From an uncultured Pelagibacteraceae bacterium (GTDB lineage Bacteria > Pseudomonadota > Alphaproteobacteria > Pelagibacterales > Pelagibacteraceae), in contig CABZCA010000006.1 of the NCBI GenBank assembly GCA_902524115.1, positions 1-64,000 of the forward strand: DNA of 64,000 nt. The letters are read 5' to 3'. Below the pieces are notes generated by a model. That model saw only the letters and a program-made list of their open reading frames with translations. It made no database searches and was not told the DNA's origin. Every line of letters begins with the position of its first letter. Position 1 is the first letter of the stretch. This document shows, piece after piece, positions 25,069 to 34,364 of the stretch. The position numbers and the translations under genes are program-made.

Positions 25069-25920
25069 ATGAAATTTATTTCTTTTAAACATAATGAACA
25101 AAATAAGTTCGGTATTATAAATAATAATAAAATTACAGATTTAACTGGAAAAGTATTTAATTCAAATACACTTAAAGATTTAATTTCAAATCAAGGAATA
25201 GAGGATGCGAAATCTTATGTAACAAATAATCCAGGCAATATTAATGTCTTAGATATTGAATATTTACCATTAATTCCAAACCCTGGAAAAATTATTTGCG
25301 TGGGTTTAAATTATAGTGAACACGTTAAAGAAACCAACAGAACAGTTGAAGAGAATCCAGTAATTTTTCATCGATTTCCAGAAAGTCAAACTGCACATTT
25401 ACAACCAATTCAAAGACCCGTTGTTTCACAAAGTTTAGATTTTGAAGGTGAGATGGCAGTAATTATGGGTGAAGGCGGCAAACATATAAAACCTGAGGAT
25501 GCTTTAAAGCATATTATTGGTTATTCATGTTACAATGAGAGCACTGTAAGAGAGTGGCAGAGACACACTAGACAATTTGGAATGGGTAAAAACTTTGAAA
25601 AAACAGGGAGTTTTGGTCCGCACATGGTCTTAGCTGAAGACATTAATGATTATAAAAATCTAACAATTGAAACTAGATTAAATGGTGAAGTAATGCAAAA
25701 TGCAAAATTAAGTCAGCTTATTTTTGATATTCCAATTTTAATTTCGTATGTCTCTAAAGCAATGGCCTGGAGAGCGGGTGATGTACTAGTCACTGGTACG
25801 CCTGGAGGGGTAGGGTTTAAAAGAAACCCTCCAGTATTTATGAAGCCTGGAGATAATGTTGAAATAGAAATCACAGAAATTGGCACTTTATCTAATACAA
25901 TTAAGGATGAAATAATCTAA
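25069..25920 (+). CDS. Fumarylacetoacetate hydrolase (FAH) family protein
   Basis: A 283-residue FAH-family enzyme. PGKIICVGLNYSEHVKE opens the catalytic domain, and acidic metal ligands occur in SLDFEGEMAVI and further on. GDVLVTGTPGGVGFKR is the family's C-terminal block. Members hydrolyse or decarboxylate 2-oxo acids, including ring-cleavage products of aromatic pathways. It lies with a TRAP system, an extradiol dioxygenase and a ring hydroxylase, so a role late in aromatic catabolism is plausible. Confidence 0.85.
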   Translation: MKFISFKHNEQNKFGIINNNKITDLTGKVFNSNTLKDLISNQGIEDAKSYVTNNPGNINVLDIEYLPLIPNPGKIICVGLNYSEHVKETNRTVEENPVIFHRFPESQTAHLQPIQRPVVSQSLDFEGEMAVIMGEGGKHIKPEDALKHIIGYSCYNESTVREWQRHTRQFGMGKNFEKTGSFGPHMVLAEDINDYKNLTIETRLNGEVMQNAKLSQLIFDIPILISYVSKAMAWRAGDVLVTGTPGGVGFKRNPPVFMKPGDNVEIEITEIGTLSNTIKDEII

Positions 25921-25970
25921 TTTTCAAGTTAAACTTTCTAATAATTATTTAATAATAAGAGGGGATTAAC

Positions 25971-26984
25971 ATGAAAAAAAAAATAATTGGTTTTGTTATA
26001 GGAATTTTTTCCTTAAGCATTATTAGCACGGCATCAGCTACAGAATTAAAGTTAGCAACTTTTGAACCACCAAAAGCATTTATAGCAAGTAAGATTTTAG
26101 CTGCTTGGGCAGATAAAGTTAACAAATGTTCAAATGGTGCTTTAAATGTAAAAATGTATGCAGGAGGAGTATTAGGAAGTCCTCCCAAACAATACGATAT
26201 AGTAACCTCAGGTGTTGCAGATATATCTTGGACAGTTCTTGGATATATTGGTGGTCAATTTCCTTTAAGTTCAGTTGTAGAACTACCATTCTTGACCAAA
26301 ACCTCAAAAGCTGGATCAAGAGCTTTAAATACTCTTTTTGAGGAAGGTTACCTAGATAAAGAAATGGCAGGAATTAAACTGATAGGACTTCATTCGAATC
26401 CAGGATATCAAATCCATATGAAGGATACTAAAGTAGTTAAGCCTGCAGACTTTAAAGGTAAAAAAATGAGAGTTCCAAGCAAAATAGCTGGAACTATTCT
26501 TAAAACTTTAGGAGCAACTGGAGTTAAAGTACCAGCACCAGGAACTTCAGAAGCCTTAAATAAAGGTGTTATAGATGGCACACCTTTCCCATACACAGCA
26601 ATTGGTTCATTTAGATTATTTGATGTTACTAAATATCATACAGAAGTTAACATCACTAATGCAACCTTTGGATTAATAATGAATGAAGGGAAATATAACG
26701 GTCTATCTTCAGCGGCAAAAGGATGTGTTGATAAACATTCTGGTCAATGGTTTGGTGACTGGGCATCTAATTTAATTGATACTCAGAATGCCAAGATGAG
26801 AGTTCAAGTAGAAAATACTCCAGGACACGAGATAACTGTTGCATCAGACTCAGTTTTAGCTGAATACAAAAAAATATTGGCTCCAATCGAATCTGACTGG
26901 TTAGCAGAAATGAAAGGTAAAGGTCTTGATGGAGATGCTGTATTAAAAAGAGCAAGAGAAGTAATTTCTAAAATAGACGGTTAA
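25971..26984 (+). CDS. TRAP transporter substrate-binding protein (DctP family)
   Basis: A 337-residue periplasmic protein with signal peptide (ending near STASA), the VPSKIAGTILK region and the ALNKGVIDGTPFPYTA segment at the ligand site. A GAGGGG ribosome-binding site precedes the ATG. It is followed by a strong terminator, so it is expressed alone or from the FAH promoter. It belongs with the dctQM pair at 23200-25001. Confidence 0.9.
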   Translation: MKKKIIGFVIGIFSLSIISTASATELKLATFEPPKAFIASKILAAWADKVNKCSNGALNVKMYAGGVLGSPPKQYDIVTSGVADISWTVLGYIGGQFPLSSVVELPFLTKTSKAGSRALNTLFEEGYLDKEMAGIKLIGLHSNPGYQIHMKDTKVVKPADFKGKKMRVPSKIAGTILKTLGATGVKVPAPGTSEALNKGVIDGTPFPYTAIGSFRLFDVTKYHTEVNITNATFGLIMNEGKYNGLSSAAKGCVDKHSGQWFGDWASNLIDTQNAKMRVQVENTPGHEITVASDSVLAEYKKILAPIESDWLAEMKGKGLDGDAVLKRAREVISKIDG

Positions 26985-26995
26985 TAGTTAAATTG

Positions 26996-27025
26996 GAGCC
27001 CGCTAATTTCGTAGCGGGCTCTTTC
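26996..27025 (+). terminator. Rho-independent terminator after dctP
   Basis: GAGCCCGCTA (26996-27005) pairs perfectly with TAGCGGGCTC (27012-27021) around a 6-nt loop and is followed by TTT. It is the most GC-rich hairpin in the window and lies directly after the binding-protein gene. It probably ends or attenuates transcription before the dioxygenase gene at 27048. Confidence 0.85.
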
Positions 27026-27047
27026 AAAATTAAGTATAATAAAAAAA

Positions 27048-28019
27048 ATGGCAGTAAAAGCTTTAAGTTATATTGGAGTTAATTCAGATAAATTCGAGGA
27101 TTGGTCAGAATATTCTCAAAAATACCTTGGTATGCAACAGATGGACCGTGGAAAAGAAATTCTATCTTTTAGAATGGATGACCAAAAACAAAGGTTAACA
27201 ATAACTGGTGATCAAGGAGATGGATTGGGATTTTTAGGATGGGAAGTCGAGAACAAGGAAGATCTTCAAACTTTTGCAAATAAATTAGAAGAAAATAAAA
27301 TAGTAGTAAATCATGGAAAGACTTCTTTTGCAGACAAACGTTTTGTTGAAGATTTAATATATTTTAACGACCCACAAGGAAATCGTATTGAACTCGTTTA
27401 TAAGCCTATGTTAGATACAGATCCTTTTAAACCAGGTAGACCAATTTCAGGATTTAAGACTGGAGCACTAGGGATGGGACATGCAGTTGTACATGTTAAA
27501 AATATTGATGATTTAATTCCATTTTACAGAGATGTAATGGGCTTCAAGATAAGTGATTATAGTCATACTCCAATTTCTTTATGCTTTTTTCATGTTAATG
27601 GCAGACATCATAGTTTAGCTTTATTTGGCTCAGGTGAAACTGGTTTCCATCATTTTATGGTTGAGTACAATAACCTAGACGATGTAGGTCAAGGTTATGA
27701 CTTGTTACAATACAAGGATAATGCAATTGCTTATACAATGGGAAGGCATACCAATGATTATATGACTTCATTTTATTCAATTACACCTTCAGGATTTTTT
27801 ATTGAAAATGGATGGGGTGGGAGGATTATTAATCCAGACATATGGGAGCCCATTGAAACATTCGAAGGGCCTAGTTTTTGGGGACACGAGAGACTTTATT
27901 TACCCGATGACGAGAGAATGAAATTTAGAAATAAAAGACTTGAAACTGCTTCTCAAGGAAAACAAGCTCCATTGTTAATTGATTGTCCTTGGTTATATTC
28001 AAAGTTAAAAAAAAAATAA
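27048..28019 (+). CDS. Type I extradiol dioxygenase (two VOC domains)
   Basis: A 323-residue protein with two glyoxalase/VOC repeats. The second holds the presumed Fe(II) triad: His in GMGHAVVHV (near 144), His in GFHHFMVEY (near 201) and Glu in FFIENGWG (near 252). The layout matches BphC/HsaC-type enzymes that open catechol rings next to the hydroxyls. The catechol may be made by the monooxygenase that follows 15 nt later. Confidence 0.82.
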   Translation: MAVKALSYIGVNSDKFEDWSEYSQKYLGMQQMDRGKEILSFRMDDQKQRLTITGDQGDGLGFLGWEVENKEDLQTFANKLEENKIVVNHGKTSFADKRFVEDLIYFNDPQGNRIELVYKPMLDTDPFKPGRPISGFKTGALGMGHAVVHVKNIDDLIPFYRDVMGFKISDYSHTPISLCFFHVNGRHHSLALFGSGETGFHHFMVEYNNLDDVGQGYDLLQYKDNAIAYTMGRHTNDYMTSFYSITPSGFFIENGWGGRIINPDIWEPIETFEGPSFWGHERLYLPDDERMKFRNKRLETASQGKQAPLLIDCPWLYSKLKKK

Positions 28020-28034
28020 TTTTTAAAAATATCA

Positions 28035-29495
28035 ATGAAAGAATTTGATGTCACAATAGTAGGATTAGGACCTGCAGGAGGGACTTTAGCAAATCTTCTA
28101 GCAATGCATGACTTTTCAATATTAATTCTCGATAGAGAAAAAAGTTTTTATCCACTGCCTAGAGCGGTTCATTTTGATGATGAAATAATGAGAGTATTTC
28201 AAACAATAGGAATTACAAAAGAATTTTTGAAACATACTATAATTAATAAAGGTACTAAATTTGTTAATTCTAAAGATAAAGTAATATTAGATTGGCCAAG
28301 ACCAAAAAAAATTACAGATAATGGATGGTATCCAAGTTATAGATTTCATCAACCTGATTTAGAAAAAAAACTTAGAAAAAAATTAAAAAATTATAAAAAA
28401 GTCTCAATAGAACAAAATTCCGAAGTTATAAAAATTAAAAATTCAAAAAATCATGTGGATATAACTTATTTAAATATAAATAATCACAAAGAGAATCTTA
28501 TAAGGTCAAAATATGCAATTGGATGTGATGGTGCCAACTCTATAACTAGAAAACAAATGAAAACAAAAATGGATAATCTAGGTTTTACTCAAAAATGGGC
28601 AGTAGTTGATCTGATATTGAAAAAGAAAAAAAATAATTTACCAGATAGAACAATTCAATATTCAAATCCAAAACAACCAGCAACATATTGTAGAAATGTT
28701 GGTAGACGTAGAAGATGGGAATTTGCAATTAAGAAAAATCATAGTGATAAAAAAGTTTTATCAGAAAATTATATTTGGAATTTTCTAAAACCTTGGCTAA
28801 ATAAAAGAGAAGCAATTATTGAGAGAAAAACAATTTATACATTCGAATCTGCCATTGCGAGAAAATGGCGAAAAGGTAGAGTTTTTATAGCAGGTGATGC
28901 CGCTCATTTAATGCCACCATTTATGGGGCAAGGAATGTGTGCTGGGATTAGAGATGCTTCAAATTTGGCATGGAAAATTGCCAACTGTATAAGAAATAAA
29001 TTTGATGAAACACTTTTAAACACATATCAATCAGAAAGATCTCTCAATGTTAAAGAATATATTGAAACCACTATGAGGATGGGAGAATTTGTAAATGCTG
29101 TTGAGTCTATTCAAATAACAGACAATATAAAATCTGATAAAAAAGGTATTAAAAAAATGCAGTCAATTAAACCTAAACTAGGAAAAGGTCTAGGTAACCT
29201 CAAAGATAGAAATAGAGGAAAAACTTTTCCTCAATTCAAGCTTAAAAATAATAAAACCCTAGATGATTATTTTTCAAAAAAAGGAATGATAATTTTATCT
29301 TCAGATATAAAGCCTAAAAACCCAAAAAATTACATTATATTGAATGCAAAGAATTTAAGCGATGTATCAAAATATTTAAGAAATATTAATTCAAAAGCTA
29401 TTTTAGTAAGACCAGATAGATTTATTTTAGCTTCAGCAAGATCAAACAAAGATGTTAGTTTTCTTTTTAAAAAATATTCTGCATTTTTAAGCTAA
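28035..29495 (+). CDS. FAD-dependent aromatic ring monooxygenase (MhpA/PheA-like)
   Basis: A 486-residue group A flavin monooxygenase. It has the dinucleotide motif GLGPAGGTLA near residue 10, an internal CDGAN block, and the second FAD motif GDAAHLMPPFMGQGMCAG near residue 286, close to MhpA and related phenol-type hydroxylases. It would hydroxylate a phenolic acid for the upstream extradiol dioxygenase. The sequence is lysine-rich and AT-driven, and the substrate is not resolvable. The 3' end overlaps the convergent gene by 9 nt. Confidence 0.85.
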   Translation: MKEFDVTIVGLGPAGGTLANLLAMHDFSILILDREKSFYPLPRAVHFDDEIMRVFQTIGITKEFLKHTIINKGTKFVNSKDKVILDWPRPKKITDNGWYPSYRFHQPDLEKKLRKKLKNYKKVSIEQNSEVIKIKNSKNHVDITYLNINNHKENLIRSKYAIGCDGANSITRKQMKTKMDNLGFTQKWAVVDLILKKKKNNLPDRTIQYSNPKQPATYCRNVGRRRRWEFAIKKNHSDKKVLSENYIWNFLKPWLNKREAIIERKTIYTFESAIARKWRKGRVFIAGDAAHLMPPFMGQGMCAGIRDASNLAWKIANCIRNKFDETLLNTYQSERSLNVKEYIETTMRMGEFVNAVESIQITDNIKSDKKGIKKMQSIKPKLGKGLGNLKDRNRGKTFPQFKLKNNKTLDDYFSKKGMIILSSDIKPKNPKNYIILNAKNLSDVSKYLRNINSKAILVRPDRFILASARSNKDVSFLFKKYSAFLS

Positions 29496-30272
29496 ATTAA
29501 AGATTTCATTTACTGCTTTTATCTTTGAATGATTATTTGGTGCGATCTCACCATTAGGCATATACAAAGAATTTTCAAATCCAACTCTTATTTTGCCCCC
29601 TAAGTTTATTGCTTTTTCTAGACAGGATATTTCTTCTTTCGCAAAAGCACATATTGCCCAGTCTAAATTAATATTATTCTCTCTCATTTTTTCTAGAAAG
29701 AATGGAATGTTGTCTGGGTAACTTATTTTACCTGAGTAATGTCCAATTACAAAGAGACACCAAGCTCCCTCAACATTAATTTTAGCTTTGTTCAATAAAT
29801 TAACTAATAAATCTATGTCATTTGGATTATATAAAAGATGTTGTATTTTAGTTCCAGCTTCTGTCAAATATTTATACAACTTTACATCTTCATCAGTTGG
29901 ATTTCTTGAGGGTATCATCTCAGCTATACCAATTGATGTTCCAGGCGGTGTAACATCATAAGCAAGTTTTCTCATATCTTCTGGAGAATATTTTCCAACT
30001 GCCTCTGTTGTAACTTGGATATGCATTTTTGGAACTTTAAACTCTAACTCCTTTAAAGCTTCTTTATACAAACCTGCATCAAGAACGTGTTCTCCTTTTT
30101 CATTCCTTACATGCAGATGTATTGCACCAGCTCCTGCTTTATAACAATTCTTTGCGACTTCAACAGTTTCTTGTATAGTTAAGGGTACTTCAGGATGATC
30201 TTTCTTGACTTTTCTTGCTCCATTTGGAGCTACCATTAATTTAGGTAATTCATTTGGTTGATAAAAAGGCAT
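29487..30272 (-). CDS. BKACE family beta-keto acid cleavage enzyme (DUF849)
   Basis: A 261-residue TIM-barrel protein with the zinc-binding IHLHVR motif near residue 50, a later His pair region and the C-terminal VGFENSLYMPNG block. BKACE enzymes condense a beta-keto acid with acetyl-CoA to give acetoacetate and a CoA ester. The best known converts 3-keto-5-aminohexanoate in lysine fermentation. The true substrate is open. It follows the aldolase/dehydrogenase gene by 3 nt and is in its operon. Confidence 0.85.
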   Translation of the reverse strand: MPFYQPNELPKLMVAPNGARKVKKDHPEVPLTIQETVEVAKNCYKAGAGAIHLHVRNEKGEHVLDAGLYKEALKELEFKVPKMHIQVTTEAVGKYSPEDMRKLAYDVTPPGTSIGIAEMIPSRNPTDEDVKLYKYLTEAGTKIQHLLYNPNDIDLLVNLLNKAKINVEGAWCLFVIGHYSGKISYPDNIPFFLEKMRENNINLDWAICAFAKEEISCLEKAINLGGKIRVGFENSLYMPNGEIAPNNHSKIKAVNEIFNLA

Positions 30273-30275
30273 AAA

Positions 30276-32309
30276 TTATCTTAAAGATGCAGCGATATTT
30301 CCACCATCAACTGTTAAAATAGCTCCAGTGGTTTTTTTTGAAATTGAAAGATGAAAGAATGCTTTGGCTACATCTTCGGCTTTGACTTCATTTAAAAGTA
30401 AATTACCCTTCATATAATTGTCTGTCGTAACATCTCTAGCTTTAGCTCTTGATTTTATCATTTTATCATTTAGGAGTCCGGTTCTAATTCTATCTGCATT
30501 CACTCCATTAGATCTTATCCCGTAAGAGCCGTAATCTACAGCATATTGTTTACAAAGATTTAATAATGCAGATTTTGGCAAACCGTAGGGTCCAAAATTT
30601 TTACCTGGATTTACAGATTGTTTAGAAATGTTAAATAACAAACATCCTTCATTTTTCTGAAGTTTCATAATTCTTGTAGCTTCAGAAGCACAGTATTGAT
30701 GGGAAAAAAAGTTATCTTCAAAACTTTTTCTTAAAATTTTATCGCTAACCTCAGCAATAGAACCTCCTGTAGCAGTACCTGCATTTGATATTAAAATATC
30801 TATTCCTCCAAATTGAGATGAAATTAAATTAAATGCTTTTTTAACACTTTCTTTGTTTGTTACATCGCAATAAATGCAAAGATCATTTAATTTCTTAGTC
30901 ATTTCATCAACCTTTTTTTTATTATTATCTATTAAAATTACTTCTGCGCCATATTTTTTGAATAATTTATATGTTGCTGTTCCTATTCCACCAAAAGCAC
31001 CAGTAATTACAACAATACTCCCTTCTAATTCCTTTTTTTCTTTTTTTAATTTTGCTTGCTCAAGAGACCAATATTCAACATCAAAAATATCTTTTTTTGT
31101 TATAAATTTATACTTAGAGGTTTCTTCAACAGACGAAATTACTCTTGCGTTAGTCTCTGTCAAATCAACAGCAATATTTGCAGCTTTAAGACTGTTACCT
31201 ACACAAAATATACCAATATTTTGTACTATTATTACTCTTGGTGAAGTATCTAGCATTATCTTTTTTTCTTTAACCTTTTTTTGATTTCGTTCAAAATATT
31301 GCAAATATTTTTTCCTATAATTTATAAATGCTTTTTTTGCAGTTTTTTCAAATTCACTAATTGAGGATTTAGGTTCAGGTTTTATAATTAAAGGAAAGGG
31401 TTTAACTCTTATTACATGATCTGGTGTTGCGGTTCCCTCTATAGAATATCTTGACACCTCTTTTCCATCAATAAAATACTTCAATATTTTATTGTTTCTA
31501 AAAGTAAGAATAAATTTCTTATTTACACCATTAGATGTGAGTCCTCGAAGTATTGGTGCTATTTGAGCAGGAGTAATTTTAGTATTTAAATTTTTTATTT
31601 GTTTGAGTTTTTTTCTTTTTAATTTTTTTATAGCCTTTTCAGCATCACTCACATATTTGATCATTAGATCATATGATTCTTTTGCATCGTTAGAGAATGT
31701 GAAAATTCCATGATTAAGTAAAATAAGACAGTTTATATTTGGATTTTTTAAGTAAACCTCTTTAATCTTCTGAGCTAATCCATAGCCTGGCATTACATAA
31801 GGAATAATACTTACTTTTTTTCCAAATATCTTTTTGCAAAAAGTAATACCATTTGGTCTGTTAGTGACGTTCATAATCGCATCAGAATGCGTATGGTCAA
31901 CAAACTTAAATGGTAAAAAAGCATGAAGAAAAGTTTCAACTGACGGATTGGGAGATTTAATGTTAATTAAATTCCTTTTTTGATATGCTACCATTTCTTC
32001 ATCTGATAATTTTTTTTTATTCTTTAATGCCAAAAGAGGATTTAGTTTTACAGCCGGCAAACCTTCTGGTTCAATTTCTGCCATATCCCATCCACTCCCT
32101 TTTACACACAAAACATCATAGTTTTTTCCATCTAAATCTTTTACGGTAGTTTTAACAGAGGTATTACCACCCCCATGCAAAACTAATTCACTATTTCTTC
32201 CTAGTAATCTAGTTGTATAAACTCTCAACGCCATATCTCTAGAATGACCCAGTTTCTTGTATTTTGATATATATTTTTTAGCTTCTGTATTTGACCAATT
32301 ATTTTTCAA
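30276..32309 (-). CDS. Bifunctional class II aldolase / short-chain dehydrogenase
   Basis: A 677-residue fusion. The N-terminal class II aldolase domain has zinc histidines in DHTHSDAIM and LNHGIF. The C-terminal SDR domain has TGAFGGIGTA for NAD binding and the YGLPK (YxxxK) active site. The family resembles rhamnulose-1-phosphate aldolase/lactaldehyde dehydrogenase fusions. It probably cleaves a sugar or hydroxy-acid derivative and oxidises one product. It is co-transcribed with the BKACE gene. Confidence 0.87.
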   Translation of the reverse strand: MKNNWSNTEAKKYISKYKKLGHSRDMALRVYTTRLLGRNSELVLHGGGNTSVKTTVKDLDGKNYDVLCVKGSGWDMAEIEPEGLPAVKLNPLLALKNKKKLSDEEMVAYQKRNLINIKSPNPSVETFLHAFLPFKFVDHTHSDAIMNVTNRPNGITFCKKIFGKKVSIIPYVMPGYGLAQKIKEVYLKNPNINCLILLNHGIFTFSNDAKESYDLMIKYVSDAEKAIKKLKRKKLKQIKNLNTKITPAQIAPILRGLTSNGVNKKFILTFRNNKILKYFIDGKEVSRYSIEGTATPDHVIRVKPFPLIIKPEPKSSISEFEKTAKKAFINYRKKYLQYFERNQKKVKEKKIMLDTSPRVIIVQNIGIFCVGNSLKAANIAVDLTETNARVISSVEETSKYKFITKKDIFDVEYWSLEQAKLKKEKKELEGSIVVITGAFGGIGTATYKLFKKYGAEVILIDNNKKKVDEMTKKLNDLCIYCDVTNKESVKKAFNLISSQFGGIDILISNAGTATGGSIAEVSDKILRKSFEDNFFSHQYCASEATRIMKLQKNEGCLLFNISKQSVNPGKNFGPYGLPKSALLNLCKQYAVDYGSYGIRSNGVNADRIRTGLLNDKMIKSRAKARDVTTDNYMKGNLLLNEVKAEDVAKAFFHLSISKKTTGAILTVDGGNIAASLR

Positions 32310-32394
32310 AGTAATATCCTCATATAAATTATTATCGTAGTTTTTTATTTGAAAGAAGCAAAAAATTAAATTAGTAAAGTTATTAAATATTCAT

Positions 32395-33435
32395 ATGACT
32401 AAAGTTGGAGAACATATTACGCTTGATATAATAGGTACAAAAAAGGAATACGATCCTGTTTTCTTTGAGAAATTAGTTTATAAAATCGCAAAAATAGCGA
32501 AGGTTACAGTACTTGAAATTTCTAAATATAAATTTGAGCCACAAGGGTTTACCTTAGTTGCATTATTGGCTGAAAGCCATATTAGTTTTCACACATTCCC
32601 AGAAAAAGGTATTATTAGTTTCGATTTTTTTACATGTGCGAAAATTTCTCCCTCTGTTGCTTTAGATGTTATTAAAGATGAAATAGAACATTCACAAATA
32701 ATTACAAAAGAATTTAATAGAGATACAGTAGATCTCTATCATGACAATTATAGTTCACCTGGTTTAAAAAAATCATATGTAGTTAATAAAGTTTTTGAAA
32801 ATTTTAAGTCAAAGGTAGGTCAACATATTGAGATACTGGAACTAGAACAATTTGGAAAAGCTTTGTTTATAGATAATGAAATTCAGGTAGCTGAAAAAGA
32901 TGAATATCTTTATAGCTCTACCTTTGTTAACTCAGGTATTGAGTTAAATCCCACCAAAGAAAAAGCAGCTATTATAGGTGGTGGAGACGGTGGTGTAGCA
33001 AGAGAATGTATATCCAAAAATTTTAGTTTTATTGATTGGTATGAGTTAGACCCTGAAGTAGTTGAAGTTTGTGATAAGCATCTGGGTAAAATAGGTGAGA
33101 AAGCTACAGAGAAAAATTCAGTAAAATGTGTTTGGGGAGACGCGTTTGAAAGCATTAAATCGGTCAAAGATGATACTTATGATCAGATATATGTTGATTT
33201 AAATGATGATCAATACTGTATTGATTTAGCTGCTAAAAATATGAATTCACTTGTAAGAATTTTAAAACCAAAAGGTGTCATCACAGCTCAGGTTGGAAGC
33301 CAAGATAAAAAACCAAAACAAGTAGAAAATTGGTTAAATATATTTAATAAAAACTTTGGTAATACTAAATTATCTAGAGTTTACATACCTAGTTTTGATT
33401 GTTCTTGGAACTTCTCTTCTTCAATAAATCATTAA
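32395..33435 (+). CDS. Fused S-adenosylmethionine decarboxylase and spermidine synthase
   Basis: A 346-residue two-domain protein. Residues about 1-120 are a SpeD-type AdoMet decarboxylase: E60-S61 in AESHISFHTFPE is the self-cleavage site that makes the pyruvoyl group from Ser61, with C81 as the likely proton donor. Residues about 130-346 are an aminopropyltransferase with DEYLYS and GGGDGGVARE. One polypeptide would make and use decarboxylated AdoMet to produce spermidine and methylthioadenosine, feeding MtnP. Putrescine is the expected acceptor, but specificity is not shown. Confidence 0.88.
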   Translation: MTKVGEHITLDIIGTKKEYDPVFFEKLVYKIAKIAKVTVLEISKYKFEPQGFTLVALLAESHISFHTFPEKGIISFDFFTCAKISPSVALDVIKDEIEHSQIITKEFNRDTVDLYHDNYSSPGLKKSYVVNKVFENFKSKVGQHIEILELEQFGKALFIDNEIQVAEKDEYLYSSTFVNSGIELNPTKEKAAIIGGGDGGVARECISKNFSFIDWYELDPEVVEVCDKHLGKIGEKATEKNSVKCVWGDAFESIKSVKDDTYDQIYVDLNDDQYCIDLAAKNMNSLVRILKPKGVITAQVGSQDKKPKQVENWLNIFNKNFGNTKLSRVYIPSFDCSWNFSSSINH

Positions 33436-33492
33436 AATTTTCTTTTTTAATCTCAAAAATTGTGAAATAATTATTTATTAACGGAGGAAATA

Positions 33493-34320
33493 ATGAATGT
33501 AATAAAAAATATATTTTTAACTGTTCTGTTATCTTTATTTTTAATTAGCACTTCTAGTGCAGATAAAATTAAGATAGGAACTGAAGGTGCTTACCCGCCT
33601 TGGAATTCAAAAGATGCTTCAGGTAAACTTATTGGATTTGAAGTAGAACTTGCATGGACACTTTGTAGATATATAGGTCAGCAGTGCGAAATCGTTGAAC
33701 AAGACTGGGACGGAATGATACCAGCTTTAACATCAAAAAAATTTGATGCTATAATGGCTGGAATGTCAATCACTGATGAAAGAATGAAAACAATTAATTT
33801 TTCACAAGGATATGCTGATGAAGTAGCATCTTTGGCTGTCATGAAAGGTTCAGACTTAGAGGGAATAAATACTCCAGAAGCTGTGAATTTAAATTTAGGT
33901 GGTTCGTCTGTAAATAAAGCTATGAAAACTTTAACATCAGCTTTATCAGGCAAATCAGTTTGTACTCAAATTGGAACAATCCACCAAAATTTCTTAGAGT
34001 CTGGTGATGTTGGAAAAATAAATTTGAAAACTTATAAAACTCAAGATGAGGTTAATCTTGATTTAAGTAATGGTAGATGTGATGTTGCTTTAGCTGCTGC
34101 GGTAGCATTTACTGACTATGCAGAAAAATCTGGTGAAGCCGTTGTACTTGTGGGACCAACTTTTTCTGGTGGTGCATTTGGTAATGGTGTAGGGGTAGGT
34201 ATTAGAAAAGACGATACTAAACTCTTAAAAGCTTTTAACAAAGCTATCGATAAAGCAAGAAAAGATGGCCATATTAGCAGAATTGCTATCAAATGGTTCG
34301 GCTTTGATGCATCTATGTAA
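33493..34320 (+). CDS. Amino-acid ABC transporter periplasmic binding protein
   Basis: A 275-residue family 3 solute-binding protein with signal peptide ending near TSSA. The mature start KIGTEGAYPPWN and SITDERMKTINFSQGY are typical of basic amino-acid and opine binders (HisJ/ArgT/OccT group). A GGAGGAAA ribosome-binding site precedes the ATG. The following hairpin separates it from two permease genes. Arginine, ornithine or lysine would suit its position after a polyamine gene. Confidence 0.88.
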   Translation: MNVIKNIFLTVLLSLFLISTSSADKIKIGTEGAYPPWNSKDASGKLIGFEVELAWTLCRYIGQQCEIVEQDWDGMIPALTSKKFDAIMAGMSITDERMKTINFSQGYADEVASLAVMKGSDLEGINTPEAVNLNLGGSSVNKAMKTLTSALSGKSVCTQIGTIHQNFLESGDVGKINLKTYKTQDEVNLDLSNGRCDVALAAAVAFTDYAEKSGEAVVLVGPTFSGGAFGNGVGVGIRKDDTKLLKAFNKAIDKARKDGHISRIAIKWFGFDASM

Positions 34321-34333
34321 TTAATTTTAGATA

Positions 34334-34358
34334 TGGCGACTATAATATATAGTCGCCA
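34334..34358 (+). promoter_or_regulatory. Intercistronic hairpin between binding-protein and permease genes
   Basis: TGGCGACTAT (34334-34343) and ATAGTCGCCA (34349-34358) form a perfect 10-bp stem with a 5-nt AATAT loop. No U-run follows. The stem ends 6 nt before the permease ATG, where a Shine-Dalgarno sequence would normally be, and none is visible. It likely stabilises the upstream message and restrains permease translation. Confidence 0.75.
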
Positions 34359-34364
34359 ATCTAT

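Noticed and set aside
33436-33492. Terminator after the SpeD-SpeE fusion
   Set aside because: Only AT-rich self-complementarity without a stable stem was seen.
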